Shown here: piece after piece, positions 23,601-37,215 of the stretch
Numbering within the stretch: position 1 is the stretch's first letter
How the letters are laid out: each line of letters begins with the position of its first letter
Assembly (NCBI GenBank): GCA_037043455.1
Contig: JAWPHD010001821.1
Span: 137,501 to 201,500 of the forward strand
Source: Cyrtodaria siliqua
Lineage: Eukaryota > Mollusca > Bivalvia > Adapedonta > Hiatellidae
Length of the DNA stretch: 64,000 nt
Reading direction: 5' to 3'
Notes under the pieces: model-generated
What the model saw: only the letters and a program-made list of their open reading frames with translations
The model's database searches: none
Told to the model about the DNA's origin: nothing
Made by a program: the position numbers and the translations under genes

Positions 23601-24620
23601 TTCTAGGTGTATCAGGAATTGTACTGAACAACCACAGCAGTTACAGCCAATGGGAAAACGAATCTCAACGAGGTTGTCCGGTCATCGCACAAGGGAAAAG
23701 TAAAGTGTAGTAACTGACTGTAAAGGGGTCATTCACCAAGTACATGTATGAAGTACGAAAGGTTGGTATTTTTTCCGACGAATTAATTCTGTAAAGTGGT
23801 CAGGAAATCCGCCAGAACCCTTTAATACTCGAATTTTATAGATCGCATCTCCATAGAAAAAATATTGTAATATTCCTAGTCGCAGAAACGTTTTATATGT
23901 AGGTTTTGTACGTTTACAGCAGGTTTTCGTTACGGCGATATATCTTTGAGACTTCTTTTTGATGAGGTATACTTTAATTACATTGTCTTGTCATTTTGAG
24001 CGCTGAAAGACAGGATAATAGCGAGGTTGTGTTCACTTAAAATCGGTTTAAGCTAACCAGTAGGCCTTATTTCCTACTGACCGTTCCAAGTCGGAAACCC
24101 TGTCTTAACCACTCTATCTGTTGTGTATTATCGTTTTCATTATATAGTTAATTTGCTCTTTGTTTGTGGAACAGTGCGGATCTACGGTGCCATTGCGTTT
24201 GGATGCTGTGATTTCTTTAGGACCATTTTTCTCATTTTTGCAAAACTATATAATAGCATAATAAGAACCACCTCTAGGTGTATCCAGTAATATACTGAAC
24301 AACCACAGCAGTTACAGCCAATGGGAAAACTAATCTCCACGAGGTTGTCCGGTCATCGCAAAAGGGAGAAGTAAAGGGTAGTAACTGACTGTAAAGGGAC
24401 ATTCACCAAGTACTTGTATGAAGTACGAAAAGGTGGTATGCTTTTCCGACGAATTAATTGTGTAAAGTGGTCAGGAAATCCGTCAGAACCCTTTAATATT
24501 CGAATTTTATAGATCGCATCTCCATAGAAAATATTGTAATATTCCTAGTCGCAGAAAACGTTTTATATGTAGATTGTGTACGTTTACAGCAGGTTTTCGT
24601 TGCGGCGATATATCTTTGAG
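23286..24620. repeat. Direct tandem duplication, unit about 670 bp
   Basis: 23286-23955 and 23956-24620 are nearly identical in the same orientation. Each unit contains a plus-strand family A tail followed by the minus-strand 3' end of the reverse transcriptase (GTTGTCCGGTCATCGCA...). The duplication therefore copied an existing tail-to-tail junction. Confidence 0.85.
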
Positions 24621-25135
24621 AAACATTTACGTAGTTTGTGACAACGAAAACCTTACTGAAGAAGGTTACTTGTAATAACGTGATTTCGATCATTAAAATC
24701 AATAACATCGTTACATGCCCTAACAAAACGAATAAGGTGAGAGAAATAAACCCCGTTTGATGTAGCACGAGGTACGTCCCCATCTAGATGTGGATAGTTA
24801 CTGATGTCAAATTTAAAGTCATCTCGCTTGTCGTAGATTTGAGAATGTATGTTATCATTTGAAATCGAGAGTTAAAGATCGAGGAATGCCGTCCAGATAC
24901 CAAGTTGTATTATCAAACGCATCAATAATGTCTCTCTGGTTAGCAGGTGACAAACTCAAAATAAAATCTCCTTCATAACAGTATAAAACCAAATATCCAA
25001 ATTCAGTTTCATCAAATCTAATACAGATGTTATCTGAAAGAAAAGATAACGCTTTAAAAATATCAGCGAAAATCCACATAATTATCGGAAGGGACGTTTG
25101 TAAAGAAACTTCTGACATTATTACAGCAAGAAAAG
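24600..25135 (-). pseudogene. Reverse-transcriptase remnant, minus strand
   Basis: The minus strand translates in two frames to RT-like phrases: ALSFLSDNICIRF, YCYEGDFILSLSPANQ and IIDAFDNTTWYLDG in one frame, and the region following the active site in another. The catalytic YLDD is changed to YLDG, and the MPMGTNCAPL segment is missing. It is an inactive relic of the same family as 49.7-51.2 kb. Confidence 0.85.
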
Positions 25136-25139
25136 TAAT

Positions 25140-26365
25140 CTATTCTTTAGCAAATGTCTTATGTATAAGCTAAATTAATTTATCTTTAATCAGGTTACGT
25201 GGTAGAGTGGTGTATAGAGTGGAAGTTTAGTTGAGGCGAATTATCATTGTGATACTTTGCTTACATTGAATGCGCTCTTGACCGCATTGACTTTATTCTG
25301 CAAACTCTTAACGCTCTTGCATTTACAATATGTCCTTACCCTTAACCACAGCGGGTATTGTTTACACTGTTTTCTTTAAAAGAACTACGCAAGCATTAAT
25401 TGGTGTAAATACAAATTAAAATGAAAATTAGCTTCTGTGACCTATGATATGTGCTTATTCATTTAATTGAGCCACACGTTATCTTCGGTTAGTTGGAACA
25501 CTCGAACATTTTTTTCTGTTAAATCATAAACATTAATTCACATGGTGTTTCACTGCTAGCAGTTAAATAAAAAATAAATAAATGCATATGCCTCAAAACA
25601 AGTCTTGATAATTCAACAGAAAATAGTCGAGTTTTCGAGTTTTCCATAAATTTTAAAAAGGAAATCCCCCTGGAATCAAGAAACACAAAACACAAGAGGA
25701 GAGTAGCATGATTGGTATAATTGGGTCTGTTCGTGAGATGTTATGTTACCTAGGTACATTACAGCTCAGATTTACACCGCATTCGAATTTAAAGACACAC
25801 ACATTGTATTACATGAACAAATTGCGATACAAATAATTAATATGTATGAATTATATAATACAATATTTGGTTTCGTTTATGGCGTTTTCATGCAATGCAT
25901 GCGAACCCGATCTCTAGATGAAACTCCATGTAATGAATTTATTTTATAACTCGATTCTGAGGTAATACGTGTTCCGTGATACATGTATGCTGAAAAGCTT
26001 GATTTGTCTTTTAATGGGACAGCATCACAACTGATTAGAAACCAATAAGCAAATCTAAAATCACTAACATCAAAATATATTTAAAAAAAAAAGAAATGGA
26101 CCAAAAGTTATAATTTAATTTGATAACCACTATTAAAATGCATATATCGCTGAATTGATACCCATTTTATACAATAACCTTCGAGCCAAAAACGACAAGA
26201 AAATGATAAATGATATCAAAAATTACGTTGGGTACATTACTAAAAACGTGCAGAAGTTTATAATAGCGACATATATACTCAATATTGAATGTAATGCATC
26301 CATTTTTCACGGAACCTTGGGTATTTTGCGACATTTTTTCTCTATCAGTTTTCGTTCAAATTAAA
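25140..26365. other. Intergenic; one R4 block, otherwise nothing recognised
   Basis: An R4 block lies at about 25670-25745 (AAGAAACACAAAACACAAG ... GTCTGTTCGTGAGATG). The remainder is AT-rich, with frames up to 69 codons that I do not support as genes. Confidence 0.5.
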
Positions 26366-26369
26366 GACA

Positions 26370-27135
26370 TTTTCTATAGTTTTTTCTACATAACAGATTT
26401 TCTTTAAACTTTTTGTACAGTATGTCTGTTATATGTATAGACAGAAAAGGCAAAAATATCACCATGCTTGTTAAAATTTTAAAAATTAATTTGTAATGCC
26501 ACCGTCATGTCAATCTGTCCAAAAAGTTGAACAAGTCCATGAAATAGCTAAATAAGATATTTTTGAAGTATAATCAGTTATTCATTGGTCACTATTCTGC
26601 TAAAATTGTATTAAAGTAAAGAACATTTAATTACAATAACATTTAAAGCTCATCTTTATGTAAAACCTATATTTTTTTACAAAATCTGTTGAGACCATTA
26701 CCGCAATTTATGCACAAATTAGCCCATAATGATACAATTTCCTTTTTTTTTTGTATGTTCCCAATAACAGATTTTTTTTAAACTTTCTAAGCACATAGTT
26801 TAACATATATAAAAGCAAAATGTACATTAAAAATGATAGGTCCCCCATGCTTGTTTGAAACCCTATCCCTATGCTAAAAGGCCAAGTTTTGCATGAAATT
26901 ATATAGAAATGGTATATTTTCCTTTTTTGTTATGTTCCTAATAACAGAATTTGTTCAAACTTCCTAGGCACTTATTTGAACATATATTTAGACAATATAT
27001 TCAATTAAATTTATAGGTCACCATGCATATTGAGATTTAATATTGGTTTTTGGAACCATACCATTGTGCTTAAATTTTTTAATTTTGTTGGAATTTTTAC
27101 AAAATGCTATATTTTTCCTATTTTATGTATCTAAT
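26370..27135 (+). repeat. Degenerate tandem repeat, period about 180 bp
   Basis: AATAACAGA followed by TTTTTAAACTT(T/C)CTA and AACATATAT recurs near 26766, 26942 and, weaker, 26390 and 27130. Confidence 0.7.
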
Positions 27136-27139
27136 AATA

Positions 27140-27250
27140 GGCCTTTATTTAAATAAAGACAATAAAAAAAATAAAAAAATAAAAGAATTAAAAAAAAAAA
27201 ATTAAAAAAAAAAATTAAAAAAAAATAAAAAAAAAATGAAAAAAATACAA
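27140..27250. repeat. A-rich low-complexity tract
   Basis: Runs of A interrupted by TT, about 100 bp, 450 bp upstream of the first plexin coding exon. Confidence 0.9.
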
Positions 27251-27693
27251 CTCGACATCAAAATCAACATTCCTGTAAATTTGTAGGAAAATTCATCCAA
27301 TAGTTTTAGAAGAGAAGTCGCCCAAAAAAGCTGCGCATGGAAAACTACAGCAAATGCATTTAAAGGCGGTTGTCGGGTTTAAATTATTTGCAAATGTTTT
27401 TAGCGAATGATTATCTCATTTCAAAAGTATGCATTGTTTCTTACTTATTGTTAAAACCTTTGCACGAAGTTAACACTGATCTACGATATCGTATCTATAT
27501 AAACTTAGTCTCGAGTTTCAAAACGTGTTCAGGTTTTTAAGTAAAACAAATAAGTCTTGCTAGTGGTATATGCAATATAACATAACGATTAGGTTACTCA
27601 TTCATTTATTTACAATGCCATGATGATGGCAAATCGCGGGTAAATGTACGATATAAAAGTCAATTTTAAATCATCATTTTATTGTATTTTCAG

Positions 27694-28766
27694 AAAACAG
27701 CAATAACACAAACATGGAGCGTGGCACAATACTTGGCCACCTTGTATCGGTCTTGTTCATCACACACATGGTCTTGGCAAAACAGGAATTACTTAAATCG
27801 ACACGCTATGCCAATAACCAACTGACTAACATTCAGTTTCACAATGATAGGATATATCTAGCAGATCAGGGAAATATTTATGAAGTAAATGAACATTTGG
27901 AAACTCTTACCAGTGCAGTAACATGCCAAGACAAAACAGCCGAGTGTAACAGTGTCAATAAGATTCTGTTAGTTAATAACGCGACTAATGAACTGGTTAC
28001 TTGTGGTACAGGTAATGGAGGAATATGTGAACTGAGAAATTTAAGTAACATCAATCTTGTAACGAGAATCAGTTCCGGTGAAAATAGTCTTAACGTTTCA
28101 AGTGATCCCAATAGACCAGCACAGGCTGTCCTTATGGCTGATGGAAAGATGATGATAGGAATTACTTTTGGAAATGGCCTGGATGAAAATAACTCTAGTA
28201 ATGTGTCAGATGCAATTACATACGAGTATGCACTAAGTACACGAATACTGACAGATGGAACCTTCTTAGCTAGTCAAATTCTTACATCAGTTATAAAGCT
28301 TGATGGGCAAGTAAGTTCATTAGAAGATTATCTAATATATTTCAGGAAGGGATTTCAACAAGACGGTTTCAGTTACTTTATAACAAATCAAAAGACTTTT
28401 GTAGGAGACAGTAGACATGTTTCAAAACTTATAAGGATTTGCCAAAATGATACAAGTACTAATTACAATTCATATGCTGATATAGAGATTTCTTGCACCA
28501 AGGACGGGACCACTTACAATTTGATTCAAGATGCCATTATCATTGACTCACCAGCAACAACTGAAACAATTTTTGTAGCTGCATTCACTTCTGGAAATGA
28601 TCCTGAATCTGTATCTGGAGACAGTGCCATATGTGTGACTAGACTCAGAGATTTAGACATGGCGATAATGGAAGCAAAGAAAGAATTTGTTGTGTGCCCT
28701 GGGTCAAATTATACCGCAACTCAAAGATACCTGCCAAACAACATTGGACCTTGTATAAATGAAAGT
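27694..28766 (+). CDS. Plexin first coding exon: signal peptide and most of Sema domain
   Basis: An acceptor (TTGTATTTTCAG) ends at 27693, so at least one untranslated exon lies upstream. The start ATG at 27714 begins a hydrophobic signal peptide (MERGTILGHLVSVLFITHMV). The exon encodes residues 1-351, many asparagine sequons, and Sema features such as CQDKTAECNSVNKILLV and CGTGNGGICELRNL. Donor AGT|GTAAGT, phase 0. A single very large Sema exon is typical of plexin genes. Reading on past the donor gives only six more codons. Confidence 0.93.
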
Positions 28767-31700
28767 GTAAGTGAATTATGTATTTAAGTTTAATTAAACC
28801 TATAGACATCTCAAGTGCGTTTTCGCTTGAAAAAAACATGCATGACCAACTGTGGAAAATGTCCTTAACAGCTCATTAACACATTGTTTTAGATGTGTAG
28901 GGCTGCCCCAAAGTGGCTGGATGGACACGAAGTATGCCCTTTTCATGCTATCAAGTAAAGTTCTTTATTCATAATTAAATAAGAAACTGACCATTTAGGC
29001 TACCCCTCCATAACATGTAAAACATTACACATAAAAAGTACACTATATAACCCTTAAGTATACTCAGTATGTTTGTTTATAAGATGTGTTACATAACTGT
29101 GTTAGATTAAGTCATTGAACATGTTGCAATGTCAAAAAACAAATACAGTTTATGTTTTAATTTTTGGAATACGGATATGGTCGGTAACTTGAAAGTATTT
29201 GTGCTAGAATAGCCAAAGATATAAAATGATTTTGTATACCACTTTTACACTCTTATATAAGTAAAATGTCTATACCCTGGCATGAAATATGTATACAGAG
29301 TTTCCCCATTTTGACACTGAGAGGTCAACATTTGTACTGTTTCATTATTGTGACGTTACCGCAGATGTATAAACAGGCATTAGGTTTTGCATGCTCAACA
29401 TCCTGTGTGCAACGCTTATTAAAACATATGTGATACGGATGAAATATGAATGTTGTTTTTATTGTTAAAATGTTGATATAATGTATGAAACATGTTTTAA
29501 AGACAATAATCTTGTTTCTGTTGACCATAGCTTGTTACTTAAAAATCAAAACTGGTTAAAAGTGAATAAAAAGGAAATAATCATTTTTTTAAAAACAAAA
29601 CCCATTTCTTTACATAAAAAACAAACATTTTTGTTTACAGATTTCACTTTTCTAAATATCTATTTGTTAGACCTATGTCAACATTATTTTCCTTAGGTTG
29701 AACATATCCACTCTCATCACATCATCTCTCATGGATGCGATATTTATATAATATACATGCATTTCAGTTGTATTATTTATCGGTTGGGACATGTGACACT
29801 GCTTATGAGACATTCACATATGCTATTGGAGAGACACCTTACACCATGGTAGCAGCCTACACTCTACCAGTAGACAAAGGTTACATAACCAAGTTGTATG
29901 GCAACGTAGTTGACGGAGACAAGGTGGACATACATGCTGGTACATCCAGAGGAAACATCATAAAGGTGAATTAAACGATATTCATCAAAATGTGATATTG
30001 TTGTTTATTTGCTAGCCAGGGCTGAAATTTAAAGTTCTCCGGCCATGTTTTGTTTTATGAATATGTTTATGTCTATTTAAATCGAAATCAATACACAACA
30101 ATAGATATTTACAATTCACACATTGCAATATCTGCGAAAAGCGAAAATAAAATTGTATTTGATGACGTAGAAAACTTTGAACAGGTAAATTAATCCACAG
30201 GTAAATGTATTTGTCAATTATCTGGCAACAGTTGTGCAGCTATAAAATTCAGATTTACCTCATTTCCCCGTGAAGTCACTTAACATAGCATCAGATCCAA
30301 AAGAGCTTTTAACGCCATGTCTTACAAGTAAAGCATACTGATGCTCCACTGAAAATTGTTGACAGTTTGCTTAATAAATATCTAAACATGAGAACAATTG
30401 AATTGTCTTTAAAATTGAAACACATGAATATGATTGAATAAACTGGAAGTTATCTCAGTATTAAGAATATTGTGCATGACTGGTACTACCAGCATTTTGA
30501 TATTCATTGTTTGCATCATCTGAAGTATTTGACAATAGACTTACTCCGGAATATGCCTTAAATTTGTCATGGTCATATGATGTATGCACAAACGACCTTT
30601 CCAGTTAAGGTACTGGAAGCTCAAAATAAAGAAATAAGTGTTTCTCAACATATGTTTTCAATAAGAATGTTGGCCAACCATGTGTGTGTGTAAAACTCCG
30701 TTCAATCTAATTCCAGATATCATCTATTGACAGAGTGGTTTCTGGCATGTAACTTAATTACACTTATTATTTTTCTTTCAGTTGAATTTTCTTGACATCA
30801 GTAAACCTTTAGAACAGTATGAAGAGAATTATGTACGTCCGGGATTTTCTGTCAGGGCAATGCACCAAAAGGGAAATAACTACTATGTAATGACAAGTAG
30901 AAAGGTAATTATTAAAAATTGAGCCAAAATTTAAAACCGTTCAAGGTATCTGCATGAAATGTGGTACACATGTCAACCTTGTGTTTCTTGGTGCATTCTA
31001 ATGTTTAGAATATCAATATTCTGTGGATTTCCATTGACAAACTATCGATCTGTTTTAATATATTGGTTCCAGGGGGCGCTCGAAATATTAAATGCATTTT
31101 TATAAACTCGATTTTTTTCGAAGAAAAAAGGGAAGTATTGTCATCACGTAATCGTCGTCGTTTGTAACCGGGATAAAGTTTTTGTATGTAAGCTTGTAGC
31201 TCTGAAACTACTTCACATAATGTATTGAAAGTTCACAAATGTATTCGGCGTCATTAGACAGTACATATAGCCAGGTTTTATAATTCAAGCTTTTATTTCA
31301 AGACATGTATGGCCCCTTTTATACTTTAAAGAAATGGTTAACGTTTTATATTTAAACCTGTCCACTTAGTTCACCTTAGTATTGTACAATACTAGAATAA
31401 TACTAATTCTGGTTAGAGGGAGACCCCTAAATAGTTTGAGGTCTGCTCTGTAACTGAAGCAAACTCGTAAAATTTCAAAGGTGGAATACTCGTGATGAGA
31501 GGGTAACCTTAATTATTTTTTGGGTCAATAATAAAAATCTATTTTAAGAAATTCAAGACATATTAAAGGGAATGTAACGACACAGCCAAACAAGCTCTAT
31601 TATTGAGAGTTCTGAAAAACTTGGGAAAAGGTGAAAGAATTATCAAAATCGGATGATAAACAAAAAAGATATGACCATTTAAAGGTTGTTCTAAAACGAA

Positions 31701-34700
31701 TATGGAAGCCGCCATTTTTAGAACTATGACATCATAGGTCCATATTACCATTGATAAATATCATTTAAAACGAAGAAAATCACTGCAAATGAATGCATTT
31801 TTTACTGGTTATGTAAAGCATTATTGCCATTAAGTATTACATATTTTTCATACAGCTGCTGTCATGTTTCCCTATATATCAGTCAATTTTCGTATTTATA
31901 AATATTTCATATATGGTAATTTAGAACCGTGATGTCATAGCTCTAAAAATGGCCGCTTACATATCCGTTTAAACAAAAACTTCAAATGATCATATCTTCT
32001 TTGTTTATCATCCGATTTTGATAATTATTTCACCCTTATTTAAGTTTTTCAGAACTCTCAATAATAAAAATGGTTTTGCTGTGTCGCTTTAAATTTATGA
32101 AAAAGGATCTATTTGCTGTTATCTTTACCCAAACAGTAGGTAGTGGTGTAGTGTTAGTTGCCCCTACAGGGTGACAGCTCTATATGCATAGTCCATAGCT
32201 TCTTAACCTCCTGAGATAATGAGATGAAACTTGATATGTGTATGGACGGTATGTGGTGTTTGTTTGTTTGTTTGTTTACAACGCAACATCGTTAACACCT
32301 CGGCCACGGAGACACTACGGTATGTGGTGAACACAATTTGAGTAAATACAATTTTCAAATCCATTTCAGCAGTTTGGCCGTGGACCATACCATACGACAA
32401 TACTTTTGACGAATCTGATTGTTTACATGAGAAATCAGAGTTGATAAATATAGGAAATATAAAACAACAACATTATTTATATTCTCAGATACTGCTTTGC
32501 CGATCACAGTGATGATTTCAGATACGTTTTAACCCAAAAATCGGATACATGTATATAAATAAAGTCTTGGTAGTCCGTATGTACGTATGTCATCCTGCTT
32601 GAAAACGCATCTTCGTTTTGACAATAAGGGTTACAGGATTAAAACTAAGTACATGTATATACAAGGGGTTGCAGATATGAGAATTGATTTTAGAATTTCA
32701 TTTGACTCCTGGAGAATGGGGGTTGGATCTGGGTCGTTTTCGTGTGTACTGACTGATTTTCATTCACAATTATGTACGGTTATAAAGTGTAAGGAATAAA
32801 CATTATGTAACATGATTTTCAATATTTGCTCTAGGGGCCGGGAGATAGAGGATCACGGGTAATACAAATGGGTATTCAACTGTCTTTGTCATCATGGAAT
32901 ATTTAATTGAAGGTCTTTGAGAGTTCTTTGAGGTATAACGTTGTAAACCTGGGGTCACTGGGGTAAAGGTATGGGACATTATCACACTATGCCATCATGA
33001 CTATTAAAATGAAGGTCTTTAATAGTTCGTTGAGGTATAAAGTTGTAAACCTGGGGTCACTGGGGTAAAAGTATGGGACATTATCACACTATGCCATCAT
33101 GACTATTAAACTGAAGGTCTTTAAGAGTTCGTTGAGGTATAAAGTTGTAAACCTGGGGTCACTGGGGTAAAAGTATGGGCCATTATCAAACTATGCCATC
33201 ATGAATATTAACATTAAGGTCTTTGAGAGTACTAACTGGTTTTCAATCCTTCTGTGATATCTAGGGCCCTAAGACCACATGTCAAAAGGTCAAAAATTAA
33301 ACAGCCATCGACATCGTCTAGTTGATGTAATGCAACCATCTCTTCCTCTGAATTGTTAACCGTATGATATACATGTTGACCAGTATAGCGTCCATGAGAC
33401 CTCTTCGACACATGTTGATATAAGCATTTCTTATATCAATAGTTTTTGCATTATTTGAAATAAGAATGAGTTCATATTTGTTTCCAAAGCGTTACTTAAA
33501 ATGCCTGACAGGATTTTGTCGAGCCGGTTTACAATGGCGACGACCAGGTGGATGTGTGCCAGTTCGTTAGTCCGTCCGTCCGTTAGTCCAATTTTCATTT
33601 ATTTATATAGTCTTCGTTACCTGCACAATTTTCACCAACCTCCGCTAGAATGTTCCTTATATGGCTCCAACATCATCTACAAGTTTAGGTCGTTGTGACC
33701 TACTTTAGACGAAATATAGATTATAACCGGTCTCCGCTACGACATGCGTGTCTGTCTTATTTGTTGTAGAGATGTTCAACAAACTTAAGCAGAATGTTTC
33801 TTATATGCATCTAACATATTATGCAATATTTCGGGTGCATGTGACCTACATCCATAAAATATACGTCACTTTCGGTCTACCCTACGACATGCGTATCTTG
33901 TTTATTTCTTGCAGGATTTTCACGAAACTCCTTATAATGCTTCTTATATGCATATAATATCATGTGCAAAAATTCGGATCGTTGTGATCTACTTTGATGA
34001 AAAATAGGTCACGTCCGGTCTTTGACATGCGTATAGTTCTTTCTCGCAAACTTTTCATCAAACTTCATCACAATGTTCGTTATATGCATCTAACATAATT
34101 TGCACTATTTCGCGTTTCTTTGCCATACTTTGAACGATATATAGATCACATCCGGTCTCCGCTACGGCATGCATCTCCATTGTTAGTGACATTCATTAAA
34201 TTAAATAAAAAGTGTGTAAGAAACTAATACCTCTTAGGAGTGACATTGGTATTGGTCAAATCAAACTACTTTAAAGGAGAGCTCGATATGTAGACCGTGA
34301 CCTTCTAGTTTGTTGTATGAAACGTGGTAAATATGTCAGCAATCGTGTTCTAGTTGTGCCTTTTGCTATTTAGACCACTCTTATTTTAACCTGATTTCAG
34401 ATTTCAAGGAACTTAATTATATTTTTGATTCAAAAATCGTTCATGAATAAGCTCTTTCTTCCTTAAAACTAAAATAAGGTTAGTGGAGTCGGGATATCAC
34501 TAACTAGTCCTTCATATTTTCTTTGTCAGAGGATTTGTAAACTGTTTTTACTGTTCAATAAGAAATAGTTTCAGAAAAATGCAATCTCATTAAATGAGAT
34601 ACTTTATCATCACGCTACGATACTCTACTATAAGGATCTGACAACACTGCATTGGAGGTCGCGTCAGGTTTACCTTACGATTAGCCAATCAGATTTCAGC

Positions 34701-37181
34701 CTACAAAATAGGCTCGATATAGACTACTTCAATGCACATGTCCTGTTCCAGTCAACCTCTGTGGAGCAGTCTACGCTCGGTATTGAAAGGGATAATGTCG
34801 GTAACATTTAGCTTATAAAACACAAATTAATTGCGTTGATAAACATAACACACCAACCATTATTGAATATTTACTAAATAAAACCAAGATTGTTTGACGG
34901 AATTCAATAGCGGTGCAAAAAGAAATAGTACCGCTTCGTGATGTTGAAGTCGTAACCCACACTAAAATTACACTCGCGGGTAATAATAATAGAAAGTCGC
35001 AATAGCCGACCTCGCTACCGAATGAGCAAAACGGGCGAGACACTATATAGAAAACCTAATGTCGCAATAATCTCGGTAGAATATATATTTTTCAGATACA
35101 AATAGAATATTGACGCGCACATGATTTTCTTCGTATTCTTGATGTAAAACATGCCATTTAGTGCATTTCTTTGAATTTATCGTGAAATCCACAGCAATAA
35201 CACACGACGACTTTATATTTTTTCGGATATGTGTTTTATGTGAATTTTTGTTTGTTTAGTTCACTTGAACATCATCTGAAGTGCAGATGAAGCGCACGAT
35301 TTCATTGGTTGAATTTAGTTGATCTTCTCATGAATATTGATTATATGAAAGGTCGATCTGACGTGACCTCCAAGGCAGTGTTGTCAGGTCCTATAAGCGG
35401 AGAGAATCAAAGCGTTATTAGGATTTGATTTTAATGAGATTGAGAAAAATGTGAATGTTTTTCAACATATCAGTTATGTTTTGATTTAATGTTTTCAAAA
35501 AAAATGCGTGCTATGTAATATAGATTATTAAATGAGTGCTGTTTAATGGTTATTTAAGTGTTTAAACTATATGAGATATTAATATTGGATGAATGTAGTA
35601 TACTTTCTGTCAAACCCGTTTACGGATCTCGACTTAAGATTACAATGTCGTCCGGGTGTTTTGTGTGTCAGTTCGTTCGTATGTTCTTTCGTTAGTCCGT
35701 GCGCCCGACTATCATTTATTTATATCTTTATCATTCCTTTTAGGTCTTTTACCGAACTCCACCAGAATGTTCCTTATAGGCATCTAATATCATATTAAAC
35801 TTTCGGGTCGCTGTGGCGAGTTGGAGCATATCTTTCCCAATGCCTGGACTATATAATTTGTTTATGTATTGCAAAATATAAAACCGCCTGTTTCTCTCTC
35901 GTTTAATCTAGCTATTGAAGTATAACAATACCGACTGTTCCGAATACACAACATGTGCTGTTACTATGGCTGGTAGAAACCCATTGTGTGGATGGTGCAT
36001 CTATAAACAAAGGTAATGTTAAGTATGCAAACTAGTGATTACTTTCAATGTTTTGATTCATTGAATTGATGCTAAATGGCCCGCCGAAACATTATTTAAT
36101 TATTTAGAGCCCCAGAGAGAAGGGATGGATACACAGGAATCCGAGAAGTATGCATGACTCTTACTATTGAATAGTTCCTATCTGTTTTTACACGATTGGA
36201 GAAACGATTGATCAGGAGTGTTCCCATATGACAGATAAGGCTAAGGGAAATATTTTGCCCAATGATACAATAAAGAAAGCCAGTGACCTTGGTGAGACTC
36301 GAACCCAAGAGATCTCCGGATTTAAAAGGCTAACTTGCTTTCTATATCTACTGAGCCACTCCATCTTCTGTCAATGTTTTAAAGACAAATCTTAAGATGC
36401 ATGGCCTCATGTAATTAGTGAGCCTGTTATAGTTCTCATGGAAACAGAAAGATTGTTAAGATATGTATACATTTGAAAATACTGGCTAAAATCATAGTTT
36501 GGTTTGCAGCGCTTGCTTCATTTTCATTTGCATTAATTTAATATTTTGGGATTAGCAATTGACACTTCTCGCTGCTTCTAACTTAGAACTGTTTGCAGCT
36601 AGCCAAGCTCACAACTGACTAAACTGGCTATAACTTTAAAGAACTATTTGACCTATATTCATATCACAGACATATTCATCTTACCACAAGACATGTTGTT
36701 AACCATACTCAATAACTCTGCCCTTTTCGTGAAACGTTAACCTGCAACATTACCTTACGAAGTCCCTAACTGGCCATACCTTGAATATGTTTTAGGTTAT
36801 TGTAAATAGTTTATCGCATTTTTTCTGTAAAAACGTTTTTAAACGTCTTTTATTGTCGAAATATCCGTTATAAATCCTGCTAATATAAGTTTTCCCATCA
36901 CATAATGGCATTACGGCGGGACCACGTAATGGTTTTTCTTTGTCAATTATCCGTCGTTTTTTATATACGCACATTACAGACGACACGCGTGTTCCGTGGA
37001 ATGTATTCAACTGCCGTTTAGTTTGCATATAGCAATACGTAACAATATATAGGAAAAAAGATAGCCGAGTCAAATTTTCAGGAGGTCGTATGTCATGTAT
37101 TTTTATGGTATTTTGACAATTCTTTCACATTTTCCCTAACATAAGAGCCCCTTAGTTATAACTTGTTTAAACATAGTGCCA

Positions 37182-37215
<34 letters not shown>

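Noticed and set aside
28893..28955. Possible extra plexin exon after TTTTAG with a short cysteine-containing frame
   Set aside because: It matches the 3' end of the SINE at 48.6 kb, soon hits a stop, and the flanking exons already join in phase 0 with correct plexin spacing.
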